From Prosthecobacter sp. (GTDB taxonomy: Bacteria; Verrucomicrobiota; Verrucomicrobiia; Verrucomicrobiales; Verrucomicrobiaceae), in the NCBI GenBank assembly GCA_021733925.1, contig JAIPJY010000019.1, positions 52,142 through 116,141 of the forward strand: DNA of 64,000 bases, in the 5' to 3' direction. The position numbers were made by a program, and so were the translations under genes. The notes below the pieces were generated by a model, which had not been told where the DNA came from, searched no databases, and saw nothing but the letters and a program-made list of their open reading frames with translations. Below are positions 46,072 to 54,575 of this stretch, in pieces (positions within the stretch are counted from its first letter, which is position 1; the number at the start of each line of letters is the position of its first letter).

Positions 46072-47299
46072 CGGCGATGATTTCCAAGCCTTCGCGAACG
46101 ATGTGCTGTGGCTGCGAGTAGGTGAGGCGCAGGCACTCATGCGGATGACGCCACTCTTTCTCCAGGCCGTAGGCGAAGTAATGCCCCGGGATGACGAGCA
46201 CCTTGCGTTCTTTGAGCCGACGATACAGTTCTGCGGCGCTGATGGGCAGGCCATTGATCCAGAGCCAGAGGAAGAAGGCCCCCTCCTGGGCATGCAGGGC
46301 CCACGGGACGCGATCTCCTAGAGCTGATGCGAGAATGGATTTGGCGAAGTCGGAGCGTTCGCGGTAGAAGGGGCGAATGACCGAGGGGCCGAGTTTGACG
46401 AGGGTGTCGTCTTTGAGCAGCGGCATGAGGAGCGCCTGGCCGAGATTGCCATTCGCCAGCGAGACGATGGCGTTCATGTTCGACAGCGCCTTCACGATGT
46501 GCGGATCGGCAACGATCATGGCGGTGCGCACTCCGGGCAGGCCGACTTTGCTCATGCTGATGCTGAAGATCATGCCCGGCTGCCATTTGGGCTGGAAGCC
46601 GTTGTGGATGACGCCGGGAAAGGGATGGCCGTAGGCGTTGTCGATCATGAGCGGGATGCCGTGCGCGTCCGCCAGCGCATGAAGGCTGTCGAACTCATTT
46701 TGCGTGAGCACGTTGCCCGTGGGATTGGTGGGGCATGAGACACACATCGCGGCGATGTCAGGCGTGATGCGCAGCTGATCGAAATCGACGTGGTATTTGA
46801 TCTCGTGCGGGGCGGTTTCGACAATGCGTGGCAGGCAGGCGGTGAACTGGCCTGCGCTGAGCGCCTGATTGGCGTAGCCGATGTATTCTGGCAGCAGCGG
46901 GAAAAGGATACGGCGCTTGGTGGCGCCGGTCTGACCAGCGAGAAGATTGAAGAGCAGAAAGAACGCCGACTGCGAACTGGGCATGACCGCGATGTTTTCG
47001 TGGGTCACGTTCCAACCGCATTCGCGTTTCAGAAAGGCGGCGAAGGTTTCACGGAAGAGCGGATTGCCACCGGGGGGATCGTAGTTGAGCAGCGTGCGGT
47101 CGATGCTGCCGTCATCGAGCATGGCGTGCATGCGGTCACGCCAGAGCTGCTGCACTTCCGGTATGGCGGCTGGCTGGCCGCCGCCGAGCATGCGCATGTC
47201 TGGATGGGTGGTGAGCGCGGCTCCGCAGTCATCCATGAGTTCCTGGATACCGCTGGGGCCGGCAAGGCGCTGGCCGATGTCTGAGAAGGTTGGTTGCAT
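46049..47299 (-). CDS. avtA: valine--pyruvate aminotransferase (AvtA-like)
   Basis: 416 residues from the ATG at 47299. PLP-dependent fold-type I aminotransferase. The match to E. coli AvtA runs along the whole length: MLGGGQPAAIPE, NYDPPGGNPLF, GSQSAFFLLFNL-type segment, FPLLPEYIGYA, CPTNPTGNVLT, IDNAYGHPFPG, and SMSKVGLPGVR with the PLP Lys. It would convert pyruvate plus valine to alanine plus 2-ketoisovalerate or the reverse. Its start overlaps the DUF2452 stop (TGATG), and it overlaps the methyltransferase gene by 23 bp. Confidence 0.88.
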   Translation of the reverse strand: MQPTFSDIGQRLAGPSGIQELMDDCGAALTTHPDMRMLGGGQPAAIPEVQQLWRDRMHAMLDDGSIDRTLLNYDPPGGNPLFRETFAAFLKRECGWNVTHENIAVMPSSQSAFFLLFNLLAGQTGATKRRILFPLLPEYIGYANQALSAGQFTACLPRIVETAPHEIKYHVDFDQLRITPDIAAMCVSCPTNPTGNVLTQNEFDSLHALADAHGIPLMIDNAYGHPFPGVIHNGFQPKWQPGMIFSISMSKVGLPGVRTAMIVADPHIVKALSNMNAIVSLANGNLGQALLMPLLKDDTLVKLGPSVIRPFYRERSDFAKSILASALGDRVPWALHAQEGAFFLWLWINGLPISAAELYRRLKERKVLVIPGHYFAYGLEKEWRHPHECLRLTYSQPQHIVREGLEIIADEIIRSF

Positions 47300-47754
47300 C
47301 ACGAAGCGACCGAGGTCTGCACCCAGTCACGAATGCTGAAGTCTGGCGCAGCTTTTTCAATCTGCCAGCGGCCGTCTGCGTTTAGTCGGACACTGCCGAG
47401 CCAGCGCTGATGCCACTCCTCAGGCGCGATCATGCTGAGCTGGCGACCGCCCTCGACTTCGTAGAGGTGATAAACGTCGCCACAGACGGGTTCGAAGCCG
47501 AAGCGGCTCTCGTAGATGAGCTTGTTCCAGTTGAAAGCGTCAATGACCTCCATGTAGCGCTCCTGGATTTCGACCATTTCCTGCTGGAGCACGCGCTCGA
47601 CACGGGAGACGCCGCGGGATTTGAAGCTGGTGAGGTCCTGCGGGATGATTTTGGCTGCCAGGCGGGAAACTGGATACGGCAAGTAGTTGCCGCGAGGCTC
47701 CGGAGCCTGCAGAGCAGCGTCGATAGGGTCCAAAACAGGGGCGTTTTCTCTCAT
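47299..47754 (-). CDS. DUF2452 domain-containing protein
   Basis: 151 residues from the ATG at 47754; the open frame upstream has no coding character. YLPYPVSRLAAKIIPQDLTSFKSRG, VERVLQQEMVEIQERY and FEPVCGDVYHLYEVEGGRQLSMIAPEEWHQ fit the DUF2452 family, known in animals as C1orf50-type proteins and in scattered bacteria, function unknown. It opens the four-gene operon that continues with avtA, the MidA-like methyltransferase and the 472-residue protein. Confidence 0.75.
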   Translation of the reverse strand: MRENAPVLDPIDAALQAPEPRGNYLPYPVSRLAAKIIPQDLTSFKSRGVSRVERVLQQEMVEIQERYMEVIDAFNWNKLIYESRFGFEPVCGDVYHLYEVEGGRQLSMIAPEEWHQRWLGSVRLNADGRWQIEKAAPDFSIRDWVQTSVAS

Positions 47755-47828
47755 AAATGGGTCTGCAGACGGACAGGATGCAACGGTGCTTTGATTTGAA
47801 AAGCCGCCGCGTGGGCTTAGAATGCGGC

Positions 47829-48413
47829 ATGAAGAACGTCTCAAACCCACTGCTGGCCGCACTGCTCTGCAGTTTGCTGGCCTCCTGCGCCAGCAGAACC
47901 ATGGACAGCATCCCGACGCTGGCGGAACTGAATGCGTATGAAAAGACTGTCCGCGCCAGATATCAGGTCATGTACGATGAACTTGATAAAAAGCGCGCCA
48001 GCGGTGCGATCAGCAAAGAAGACTACACCGAGGAAAAGCACCGGCTGGATTCCAAAGTCGCCGAGAGTGTGAACAACGCGGCATGGAACAAACACTACCT
48101 TGCTGAATCAGAGCGCAAATCCGACGGCGTTCCGACCCCGGATCAGCCGGTGGCTTTGAGCTCGGGCCAGGTGGGAGGCAACGTGGTCGGCTCCGTTGGG
48201 TCTGGAGGAATGGGCTCGTTTTACCAGCCCTCATACCAGAATTATGGTGCCGTTACAGGCATGGGAGGTACCGCAGGCATGGGCAGCATGCGATCTGCCA
48301 ATGACCAGATCAACCAATCCAAGTCCATCCGCAATGATGCCATGTCAGCAGGTGGCACGTACCTTTCGGCGCCGCCTCCCGGCTCCATTTACGATCAAGA
48401 TGTGAGGCGTTAA
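47829..48413 (+). CDS. hypothetical lipoprotein
   Basis: 194 residues from the ATG at 47829. MKNVSNPLLAALLCSLLASC ends in a lipobox (LASC). A short charged helical region with an SHOCT-like segment (YEKTVRARYQVMYDELDKKRASGAISKEDYTEEKHRL) is followed by a Gly/Ser/Met-rich, low-complexity C-terminal half (GGNVVGSVGSGGMGSF, GMGGTAGMGSM). No enzymatic motif. It is divergent from DUF2452; a strong hairpin follows its stop. Confidence 0.65.
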   Translation: MKNVSNPLLAALLCSLLASCASRTMDSIPTLAELNAYEKTVRARYQVMYDELDKKRASGAISKEDYTEEKHRLDSKVAESVNNAAWNKHYLAESERKSDGVPTPDQPVALSSGQVGGNVVGSVGSGGMGSFYQPSYQNYGAVTGMGGTAGMGSMRSANDQINQSKSIRNDAMSAGGTYLSAPPPGSIYDQDVRR

Positions 48414-48470
48414 AAGGACGACGACGCCTTTCTGGCCCGACATCGCGAGCGTGGCCTCGCAGCCAAAGAT

Positions 48471-48504
48471 AAAGCCCTGTGAGGAGTGATCCCCACAGGG
48501 CTTT
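48471..48504. terminator. terminator shared by convergent lipoprotein and ppdK genes
   Basis: AAAGCCCTGTG (48471-48481) and CACAGGGCTTT (48494-48504) form a perfect 11-bp stem with a 12-nt loop. A/T ends on both sides let it work on either strand: on the plus strand it is followed by T then GG, on the minus strand by ATCTTT. Confidence 0.7.
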
Positions 48505-48525
48505 TGGCGGCGGATTGCTCCGCCA

Positions 48526-48550
48526 CATTGACCTCCCTAGGAGGTCAATG
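48526..48550 (-). terminator. hairpin directly after the ppdK stop
   Basis: CATTGACCTCC (48526-48536), loop CTA, GGAGGTCAATG (48540-48550): an 11-bp perfect stem two bases past the ppdK stop codon. A third small stem, GGCGGA with TCCGCC, lies between it and the terminator at 48471-48504. There is no T-run after this one, so it may protect the mRNA 3' end rather than terminate. Confidence 0.5.
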
Positions 48551-48552
48551 CG

Positions 48553-48678
48553 TTACTTCTTTTTCGCAGCCTTTTTGGCGGCTTTCTTAGCAGGAGCCTT
48601 TTTGGCGACTTTCGCGACTTTGGCGGCTTTCTTTGCGGGCGCCTTTTTGGCGGCTTTCTTTGCAGCTTTCTTAGCCAT
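48553..48678 (-). CDS. possible internal start giving a free 41-residue H1-like peptide
   Basis: Inside the ppdK frame an ATG at 48678 begins [20 protein letters not shown]..., 41 residues with 19 Lys and 17 Ala. AGAGGA (48692-48687) lies eight bases upstream, a better ribosome binding site than most genes here have. Small Lys/Ala-rich DNA-compacting proteins of this kind exist as separate genes in Verrucomicrobia and Chlamydiae. Either the peptide is translated on its own, or a once separate gene has been joined to ppdK by stop-codon loss. Inference only. Confidence 0.4.
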   Translation of the reverse strand: MAKKAAKKAAKKAPAKKAAKVAKVAKKAPAKKAAKKAAKKK

Positions 48679-51525
48679 GGTGTTTATCCTCTGTTTGTTG
48701 TTGGTTGCGTTGTTGCTTTGTTTTGCCACGGGTGCGCTTTTGGCGCCTCCACGGACACTTTTTCCTGCGGCGGCCGGAGCGGCGGCACGCTTTTCTTCAA
48801 TCGCGGCCTGCGCTGCGGCAAGGCGTGCGACTGGGACACGGAAAGGACTGCAACTCACATACGTGAGGCCTGCACGATGGCAGAATTTGACACTCTCAGG
48901 ATCACCACCGTGTTCGCCGCAAATGCCCAGCTTGATGTCGGGCTTGGTCTTGCGGCCTTTTTCGATGGCGATATGGATGAGCTGGCCGACGCCGGTTTGA
49001 TCCAGAGTGGCGAAAGGGTTCTTCTTGAAGACTTCGTTCTCCGTGTAAGGCATCAGGAAGCTGCCCATGTCATCACGGCTGATGCCAAGCGCAGTCTGCG
49101 TGAGGTCATTGGTGCCGAAGCTGAAGAACTGAGCGGTCTCGGCGATTTCATCAGCCGTGAGAGCTCCACGCGGCACCTCAATCATGGTGCCGACAAGATA
49201 GTCGAGCTTAATTTTTTTCTCAGCCATCACTTCTTTTGCTACCTTATGCACGATTTCCACCTGCAGGTCGAGTTCTTTCTTGAACCCAACCAGCGGAATC
49301 ATCACTTCAGGCTTTACCTTGATCTTCTGCTTCGCCACATCTGCAGCGGCTTCAAAGATTGCGCGGGCCTGCATCTCGGTGATCTCAGGATAAGCGATGC
49401 CAAGACGGCAGCCGCGATGTCCGAGCATCGGATTGAACTCATGCAGAGCAGCAATACGTGCGATGACTTTCTCAACCGGCACGCCCATTTTCTTGGCGAG
49501 TTCAGTCTGTGCTTTTTCATCATGCGGCACGAATTCGTGAAGCGGAGGATCAAGCAGACGGATGGTGGCAGGAAGTCCTTTGAGAGCCTTGAAGATGCCG
49601 GTGAAGTCATCACGCTGATATGGCAGCAGCTTGGCGAGCGCTTTTTTGCGGTCTGCCACGTTGTCAGCCAAGATCATTTCACGCACGGCGTCAATGCGGT
49701 CACCTTCGAAGAACATGTGTTCGGTGCGGGTGAGGCCGATGCCCTGCGCGCCGAAAGCAATGGCGTTCCGCGTCTGCTCTGGATTGTCAGCGTTTGTGCG
49801 GACCTGCATGCGCGTAGCCTTGGAGCACCAGACCATGAGCTGCTGGAAGCTCTTGAATTTTTCGGTGGCCTGCGCGGCCTTGTCACCACTGATCATGCCG
49901 GTGATGATTTCGGAAGGAGCGGTCTTCAGTTCGCCACCGTAAACAATGCCGCTGGTACCGTCGATGGAGAGGAAATCCCCTTCGTTGAAGGTCAGTCCTG
50001 CGACAGAAACCGTCTTCTTGTCGTAGTCGATCTGCAGAGCGGCAGCGCCGCAGATGCAAACCTTGCCCATCTGACGGGCGACAAGAGCGGCGTGGGATGA
50101 AACACCGCCACGGGCGGTGAGGATGCCTTCAGCAGCGATCATGCCGCGAAGATCTTCGGGACTGGTTTCATTGCGGACGAGGAGCACTTTCTCGCCTTTT
50201 GCTTCGGCGATGACGGCACGGTCGGCGTTGAGGTAGATCTTGCCAGAGGCGGCACCGGGGCCGGCTGGAAGACCGGAAGCGATGGCCTTGGCCCTCTTGA
50301 CGTCTGCGACGTCGAAAATCGGAGCGAGGAGCTGCTCGAGCTGATCGGCAGGATTGCGCAGCACGGCGGTTTCCCAGTCGATGAGTTTTTCCTTCACCAT
50401 GTCGATGGAGAACTTCAGCGCGGCGGCGGCGGTGCGCTTGCCATTGCGGGTCTGCAGCATGAACAGCTTGCCTTCCTGAATGGTGAACTCAATGTCCTGC
50501 ACGTCCTTGAAGTGCTTCTCAAGCTTCTGACGGACCAGCATCAGTTCCGCATAGGACTTCGGCATTTCTTTTTTGAGCTGAATCACCGGCTCCGGAGTGC
50601 GAACGCCGGCAACGACGTCTTCACCCTGGGCATTGATGAGGAACTCACCGTAGAATTCATTGGTGCCGTTGGCAGGATTGCGGGTAAAGGCCACGCCGGA
50701 GCCGGAGGTCGGACCGGTGTTGCCGAACACCATGGCCTGCACGTTCACGGCAGTGCCCCACTCGGCAGGAATGTTGTATTTGCGGCGATAAACGATCGCG
50801 CGGTCATTCATCCAGCTGCCGAAGACGGCGCCGGCGGCACCACGCAGCTGATCCCATGGATCGGAAGGGAACACCCTGCCGGTGCGCTCTTTGACGAGAG
50901 CCTTGAAACGCTTCACCAGTTCCTTCTGGTCATCGGCGGTCAGATCGCTGTCGATGATGTCCTTGCCGTAGGTTTCGTGTTTGAACTTCTCGATGGCCAT
51001 TTCAAACGGCTCATGGTCTTCGCCTTCGAGCTTCTGCACGCCGAGAACGACGTCACCATACATCTGAACGAAACGGCGGTAGCAGTCCCAGGCGAAGCGT
51101 TCATTGTTTGTGGCGGCAACCAGCGAGAGAACTGTTTGATCATTCAAACCAAGGTTGAGGATCGTGTCCATCATGCCGGGCATGGAATCACGCGCACCGG
51201 AACGCACGGCAACGAGCAGCGGGAAGCCTTTGGCGTCACCGAACTTGTAGCCCATGATTTTCTCCATGCCTTTGACGGCGCTTTCCATCTGTGACTGCAA
51301 AGAGGCAGGATAGGTTTTCTTGTTCGCGTAAAAGTACGTGCAGACATCAGTGCTGATGGTGAACCCGGGAGGAACGGGAAGGCCGATGCGGCTCATCTCT
51401 GCGAGATTGGCACCCTTGCCGCCCAACAATGCTTTCATGGAACCATCACCGTCTGATTTTCCTGGTCCGAAAAAATAAACGTACTTCTTTTTGTCTGCGC
51501 TGACCTTGGTTGCTGTCTTTGCCAT
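48553..51525 (-). CDS. ppdK: pyruvate, phosphate dikinase with C-terminal H1-like tail
   Basis: 990 residues from the ATG at 51525. It interconverts pyruvate + ATP + Pi and PEP + AMP + PPi. Domains: N-terminal ATP-grasp ([10 protein letters not shown]...[12 protein letters not shown]), swivelling phosphohistidine domain with [15 protein letters not shown] (His478), and the PEP/pyruvate barrel with [11 protein letters not shown] (Cys869). The normal enzyme ends near [19 protein letters not shown] (about residue 909). About 80 extra residues follow: an Ala/Gly/Asn linker and a 41-residue Lys/Ala repeat ([20 protein letters not shown]...) like a bacterial histone H1 homologue. A sigma70-type promoter lies at 51608-51635. 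Confidence 0.93.
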   Translation of the reverse strand: MAKTATKVSADKKKYVYFFGPGKSDGDGSMKALLGGKGANLAEMSRIGLPVPPGFTISTDVCTYFYANKKTYPASLQSQMESAVKGMEKIMGYKFGDAKGFPLLVAVRSGARDSMPGMMDTILNLGLNDQTVLSLVAATNNERFAWDCYRRFVQMYGDVVLGVQKLEGEDHEPFEMAIEKFKHETYGKDIIDSDLTADDQKELVKRFKALVKERTGRVFPSDPWDQLRGAAGAVFGSWMNDRAIVYRRKYNIPAEWGTAVNVQAMVFGNTGPTSGSGVAFTRNPANGTNEFYGEFLINAQGEDVVAGVRTPEPVIQLKKEMPKSYAELMLVRQKLEKHFKDVQDIEFTIQEGKLFMLQTRNGKRTAAAALKFSIDMVKEKLIDWETAVLRNPADQLEQLLAPIFDVADVKRAKAIASGLPAGPGAASGKIYLNADRAVIAEAKGEKVLLVRNETSPEDLRGMIAAEGILTARGGVSSHAALVARQMGKVCICGAAALQIDYDKKTVSVAGLTFNEGDFLSIDGTSGIVYGGELKTAPSEIITGMISGDKAAQATEKFKSFQQLMVWCSKATRMQVRTNADNPEQTRNAIAFGAQGIGLTRTEHMFFEGDRIDAVREMILADNVADRKKALAKLLPYQRDDFTGIFKALKGLPATIRLLDPPLHEFVPHDEKAQTELAKKMGVPVEKVIARIAALHEFNPMLGHRGCRLGIAYPEITEMQARAIFEAAADVAKQKIKVKPEVMIPLVGFKKELDLQVEIVHKVAKEVMAEKKIKLDYLVGTMIEVPRGALTADEIAETAQFFSFGTNDLTQTALGISRDDMGSFLMPYTENEVFKKNPFATLDQTGVGQLIHIAIEKGRKTKPDIKLGICGEHGGDPESVKFCHRAGLTYVSCSPFRVPVARLAAAQAAIEEKRAAAPAAAGKSVRGGAKSAPVAKQSNNATNNKQRINTMAKKAAKKAAKKAPAKKAAKVAKVAKKAPAKKAAKKAAKKK

Positions 51526-51607
51526 ATGAGATAAATCAGATCGTCTGATGCGATCCGTGGTTGTTTGTGTGTTCAGTGGGGATTGAAGCGCGGATTTAAA
51601 TCGTTGC

Positions 51608-51635
51608 AGTATATGATGCAAGCATTAGTTGACAA
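51608..51635 (-). promoter_or_regulatory. predicted sigma70 promoter of ppdK
   Basis: On the minus strand TTGTCA (51635-51630), 16 bases, TATACT (51613-51608). Transcription would begin near 51600 and leave a leader of about 75 nt before the ATG at 51525. Apart from this promoter and the one at 51732-51760, I see nothing else in the 313-bp gap 51526-51838. Confidence 0.5.
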
Positions 51636-51731
51636 TCAAAGCCCGCGATGAATGCGGCGCATCAAGACTCGCAACGGTCATGATTCACCTTGTCCGCAGC
51701 GGTCGAAGTTGGTGCTTGCTCATGACAAGTA

Positions 51732-51760
51732 TTGACGTGGCGACGCAAAAACGATTAAAT
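51732..51760 (+). promoter_or_regulatory. predicted sigma70 promoter of the GspG-like gene
   Basis: TTGACG (51732-51737), 17 bases, TTAAAT (51755-51760), giving a leader of about 70 nt before the ATG at 51839. The start codon lacks a Shine-Dalgarno. Confidence 0.4.
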
Positions 51761-51838
51761 ACTCCCGCGGAACGACGACTGTTTTTTTGAAACCCCTTCG
51801 TTCCTGGCACCCGCCAAACACAAACCCAACCGAAGCTC

Positions 51839-52510
51839 ATGAAAATCAAACCTCGTTCCAACTCATACCTACGACCGGGCTTTACGCTCATCGAACTGCT
51901 GGTGGTGATCACCATCATTGGCGTCCTTGCAAGCCTGGTCATATCCCAGGCCAACAAGCTGATGGCTGATGGGAGAAAGCTGCAGGTGCAGACCGTCCTC
52001 AAAGATCTGCGCGTAGCCATCACGAGCTATCAGGTCGACTACAACCGCTGGCCGGTGAATCCCAGCCTGCTCAGCGCCGCATCCTCCGGCCAGGACGTTC
52101 CGGCTTTGCCGACGGACGAGAACAGCGGCATTGTCGGCGCTCTGACGACGCTGACATCGGCCTCGAGCGGAGGATCAGGTGGCAGCGGCAGCGGAGCCGT
52201 CAATCTCAATCCCAAGAACATCAAGTTCATCGATCTCCCCATCGCCAGGAATGGCAAGTTTGGCCTGGTCAACGCCCAGCCTCCCTACCGGCTGGTCGAT
52301 CTTTGGGGTTCCGTCTATCAGGTGCTGCTTGATACCAATGGCGATCTGCAGGTGGCCAATCCAGATTTGAGCAACTCGGATCCCAGGATTTCTGCAAACG
52401 CCATCAGCCCTCCGCCAAAGATGCTTCCCTTGGAAGTCGCCATTTACAGCTGGGGCCAGGACTTGATGACCCAGACCCCGGATGACGTTGTGTCCTGGCG
52501 TTCCAAATAA
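51839..52510 (+). CDS. GspG-like major pseudopilin (type II secretion)
   Basis: 223 residues. The leader ends in RPG before FTLIELLVVITIIGVLASLV, a class III signal cut by prepilin peptidase, with Glu at +5. The following ANKLMADGRKLQVQTVLKDLRVAITSYQVDYNRWPVNP is the GspG core helix. The C-terminus (DLWGSVYQVLLDTNGDLQVAN, then AIYSWGQDLM...DDVVSW) matches the calcium-loop region DPWGxxY...SxGxD of GspG. Gly/Ser-rich residues about 110-120 make an unusual flexible insert. It is a single gene with its own terminator, 4.4 kb from the Verru_Chthon cassette. Confidence 0.82.
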   Translation: MKIKPRSNSYLRPGFTLIELLVVITIIGVLASLVISQANKLMADGRKLQVQTVLKDLRVAITSYQVDYNRWPVNPSLLSAASSGQDVPALPTDENSGIVGALTTLTSASSGGSGGSGSGAVNLNPKNIKFIDLPIARNGKFGLVNAQPPYRLVDLWGSVYQVLLDTNGDLQVANPDLSNSDPRISANAISPPPKMLPLEVAIYSWGQDLMTQTPDDVVSWRSK

Positions 52511-52536
52511 GAACCCGACATCAATCATTTCTAGAG

Positions 52537-52564
52537 GCGCAGCGGCAAACCGCTGCGCTTTTTT
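52537..52564 (+). terminator. Rho-independent terminator of the GspG-like gene
   Basis: GCGCAGCGG (52537-52545), loop CAAA, CCGCTGCGC (52550-52558), then six T (52559-52564). Perfect 9-bp stem with a T-run, 26 bases after the stop codon. nuoE converges from the other side. Confidence 0.9.
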
Positions 52565-52573
52565 ATGCCGAGA

Positions 52574-53074
52574 TCAGACGCGCTGCGCGAGAAGTTCACC
52601 TGCCTTGGCAGGATCCACCTTCTCATAGAAGTCATCCTCGATCATGCAGACCGGGCCAAAACCGCAGCTCGCAAGACACTCGGCAAATTCAATGCTGTAC
52701 TTACCGTCGGCGCTCACGGCGATGGGATGATGATGATCGGTGTGCGAACGGTCGATGTTGCCGGCTTTGCAGAGCGCGTCCATCAGCTCGTAGCTGCCAG
52801 CCATGGCACATGAGAGCGTGCGGCAGACACGGATGTGGTACTTGCCGGGAGCGGCTTGGCGGAAGCCCGGATAAAAGGTGACCACTTCGAGCACCTGAAT
52901 CGGCTCCAGAGAGAGCTTGGCGGCCACCCAGTTCACGGCCTCATCATTGATGTAGCGGAAATGTTCCTGCACCAAATGCAGCAGGGGGAGGACGGCGCTG
53001 CGTTTGGAAACGGGATAATGCGAGATCGCCTCGTCCATGCGTTTTTCCAATTCGGCTGGAACTTCAAAGGCCAT
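52574..53074 (-). CDS. nuoE: NADH-quinone oxidoreductase subunit E (2Fe-2S)
   Basis: 166 residues, thioredoxin-like fold of the complex I NADH module. The four cluster N1a ligands are present as CRTLSC and CLASC (ECLASCGFGPVCMIEDDFYEKV). The helical N-terminus (YPVSKRSAVLPLLHLVQEHFRYI) is typical. It lies 35 bp after nuoD. nuoF and nuoG, normally next, are not in the window; instead a terminator and a converging pseudopilin gene follow. Confidence 0.94.
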   Translation of the reverse strand: MAFEVPAELEKRMDEAISHYPVSKRSAVLPLLHLVQEHFRYINDEAVNWVAAKLSLEPIQVLEVVTFYPGFRQAAPGKYHIRVCRTLSCAMAGSYELMDALCKAGNIDRSHTDHHHPIAVSADGKYSIEFAECLASCGFGPVCMIEDDFYEKVDPAKAGELLAQRV

Positions 53075-53109
53075 GCGGGGAGTGTCTCGGATGAAAAGGT
53101 TAGGATGAA

Positions 53110-54369
53110 TCAGCGGTCACATTCGCCCATGACGAAGTCCAGGCTGCCAAGCACTGCAGGAATGTCGCTGAGCATGTGGCCGGGGATCAGCTTGGAGATG
53201 ATGCTGAGATTGAGGAAGGAGGGGGCGCGGATTTTCAAGCGGTGGGGGACGCCGCCGCCGGTGCTGTTGATGTAGAAGCCGAGCTCGCCCTTCGGATTTT
53301 CGGCGGCGAAATAAACTTCTCCTGCAGGAGCATCAATGCCCTGAGTGGAGATGATGAAGTGGTGGATGAGTTCCTCCATCTTCATCAGCACTTTTTCTTT
53401 CTTTGGCAGCAGCCCCTTGGCGTCAGCCACATTGATCGGACCTGTAGGCAAGGTGGCGAACACCTGCCTGAGGATGCGCACGCTCTGGCGCATCTCCTCC
53501 ATGCGCACGAGATAACGATCATAGCAGTCGCCTTTGGTGCCGACGGGGATGTCGAACTCGTACTTGTCGTAATCAAGATAAGGATGCGCCTTGCGCAGGT
53601 CATGTTCGACACCCGAGCCGCGCAGATTTGGCCCTGTGAGACCGTAGCCGATGGCGTCTTCTTTGGAGATGATCCCGATGTCCTGCGTGCGGTCGATGAA
53701 GATGCGATTGCGTGAGAGCAGCTTGTCGATTTCATCGATCACGGGCTCCAACTGATCGAGGAAGGCTTTCACAGCACCGACAAAGCCATCCGGCAGATCG
53801 CGGATTTGCCCACCCACGCGGGTGTAGCTGGTGGTAAAGCGGGCGCCGGTGAGCTGCTCACACAGATTGTAGATCTTTTCGCGCTCGGTGAAGGTGTAGA
53901 GGAACACGGTCATGGCACCGACATCCATGGCAAACACCCCGACTCCGAGCATGTGGGCGGAAATACGGGCGATCTCGCAGCAGATCACGCGGATGGCGCG
54001 GCCACGCTCAGGCACTTCCCAGCCCATGAGCTTTTCCACGGCGAGGGCATAAGCCACGTTGTTGGCCAGCGGTGCCAGGTAGTCCAGCCGGTCCGTGTAA
54101 GGCACGAACTGGTTGTAGTGCATGTTCTCGGCGATTTTTTCGTCGCCACGATGCAGGAACCCGACATCGGGATCGCATTTGGTGATGATTTCACCGTCCA
54201 GTTCCAGAATCAGCCGCAGCACACCATGGGTGGCCGGATGGCTGGGCCCCATGTTGAGCACCAGTTTCTCTCCGACGATGTCCGTCGTGGCTTCTTCCAC
54301 GGCTTCGAGCTGCCGGGCCGCTTTGGCGGCGGTATCCGGGGCCTCGTATTCTCGGGTGACAGTGGGCAT
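53110..54369 (-). CDS. nuoD: NADH-quinone oxidoreductase subunit D
   Basis: 419 residues; the 49-kDa subunit that forms the quinone site of complex I. NMGPSHPATHGVLRL at the N-terminus contributes quinone-binding His residues, DPDVGFLHRGDEKIAE and YTDRLDYLAPL are family blocks, and the C-terminus ends in DIPAVLGSLDFVMGECDR as expected. There is no NuoC fusion. It is first in a two-gene operon nuoDE, with a promoter almost identical in layout to that of nuoI. Confidence 0.96.
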   Translation of the reverse strand: MPTVTREYEAPDTAAKAARQLEAVEEATTDIVGEKLVLNMGPSHPATHGVLRLILELDGEIITKCDPDVGFLHRGDEKIAENMHYNQFVPYTDRLDYLAPLANNVAYALAVEKLMGWEVPERGRAIRVICCEIARISAHMLGVGVFAMDVGAMTVFLYTFTEREKIYNLCEQLTGARFTTSYTRVGGQIRDLPDGFVGAVKAFLDQLEPVIDEIDKLLSRNRIFIDRTQDIGIISKEDAIGYGLTGPNLRGSGVEHDLRKAHPYLDYDKYEFDIPVGTKGDCYDRYLVRMEEMRQSVRILRQVFATLPTGPINVADAKGLLPKKEKVLMKMEELIHHFIISTQGIDAPAGEVYFAAENPKGELGFYINSTGGGVPHRLKIRAPSFLNLSIISKLIPGHMLSDIPAVLGSLDFVMGECDR

Positions 54370-54404
54370 GAAAAGCAGGGGGCTGGTAGCGTGCGTGAGG
54401 GGTA

Positions 54405-54457
54405 TCTATCTACGCTGCCCAAAGAGCGGCAAGGCGATTTTGTGAAAAATTTCACAA
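54405..54457 (-). promoter_or_regulatory. nuoDE promoter with CRP/FNR-type palindrome
   Basis: TTGTGAAAAATTTCACAA at 54440-54457 is identical to the site at 21315-21332. Seven bases on (minus strand) comes TTGCCG (54432-54427), 16 bases, then GATAGA (54410-54405). The distance from palindrome to start codon is 71 bp here and 70 bp at nuoI. The rest of the sequence between differs, so the match is not a recent duplication. Confidence 0.7.
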
Positions 54458-54575
54458 GCGGGGTCAAACCCGTCTCAAAATCCACCCTCAGCACACCCTG
54501 TTTGAGGTTAAGGATTGGGAGGGATAGTGCCTGAAGTTGCCCTCAGGCCCGGTCTGCGACAGACTGATCCCGGAC

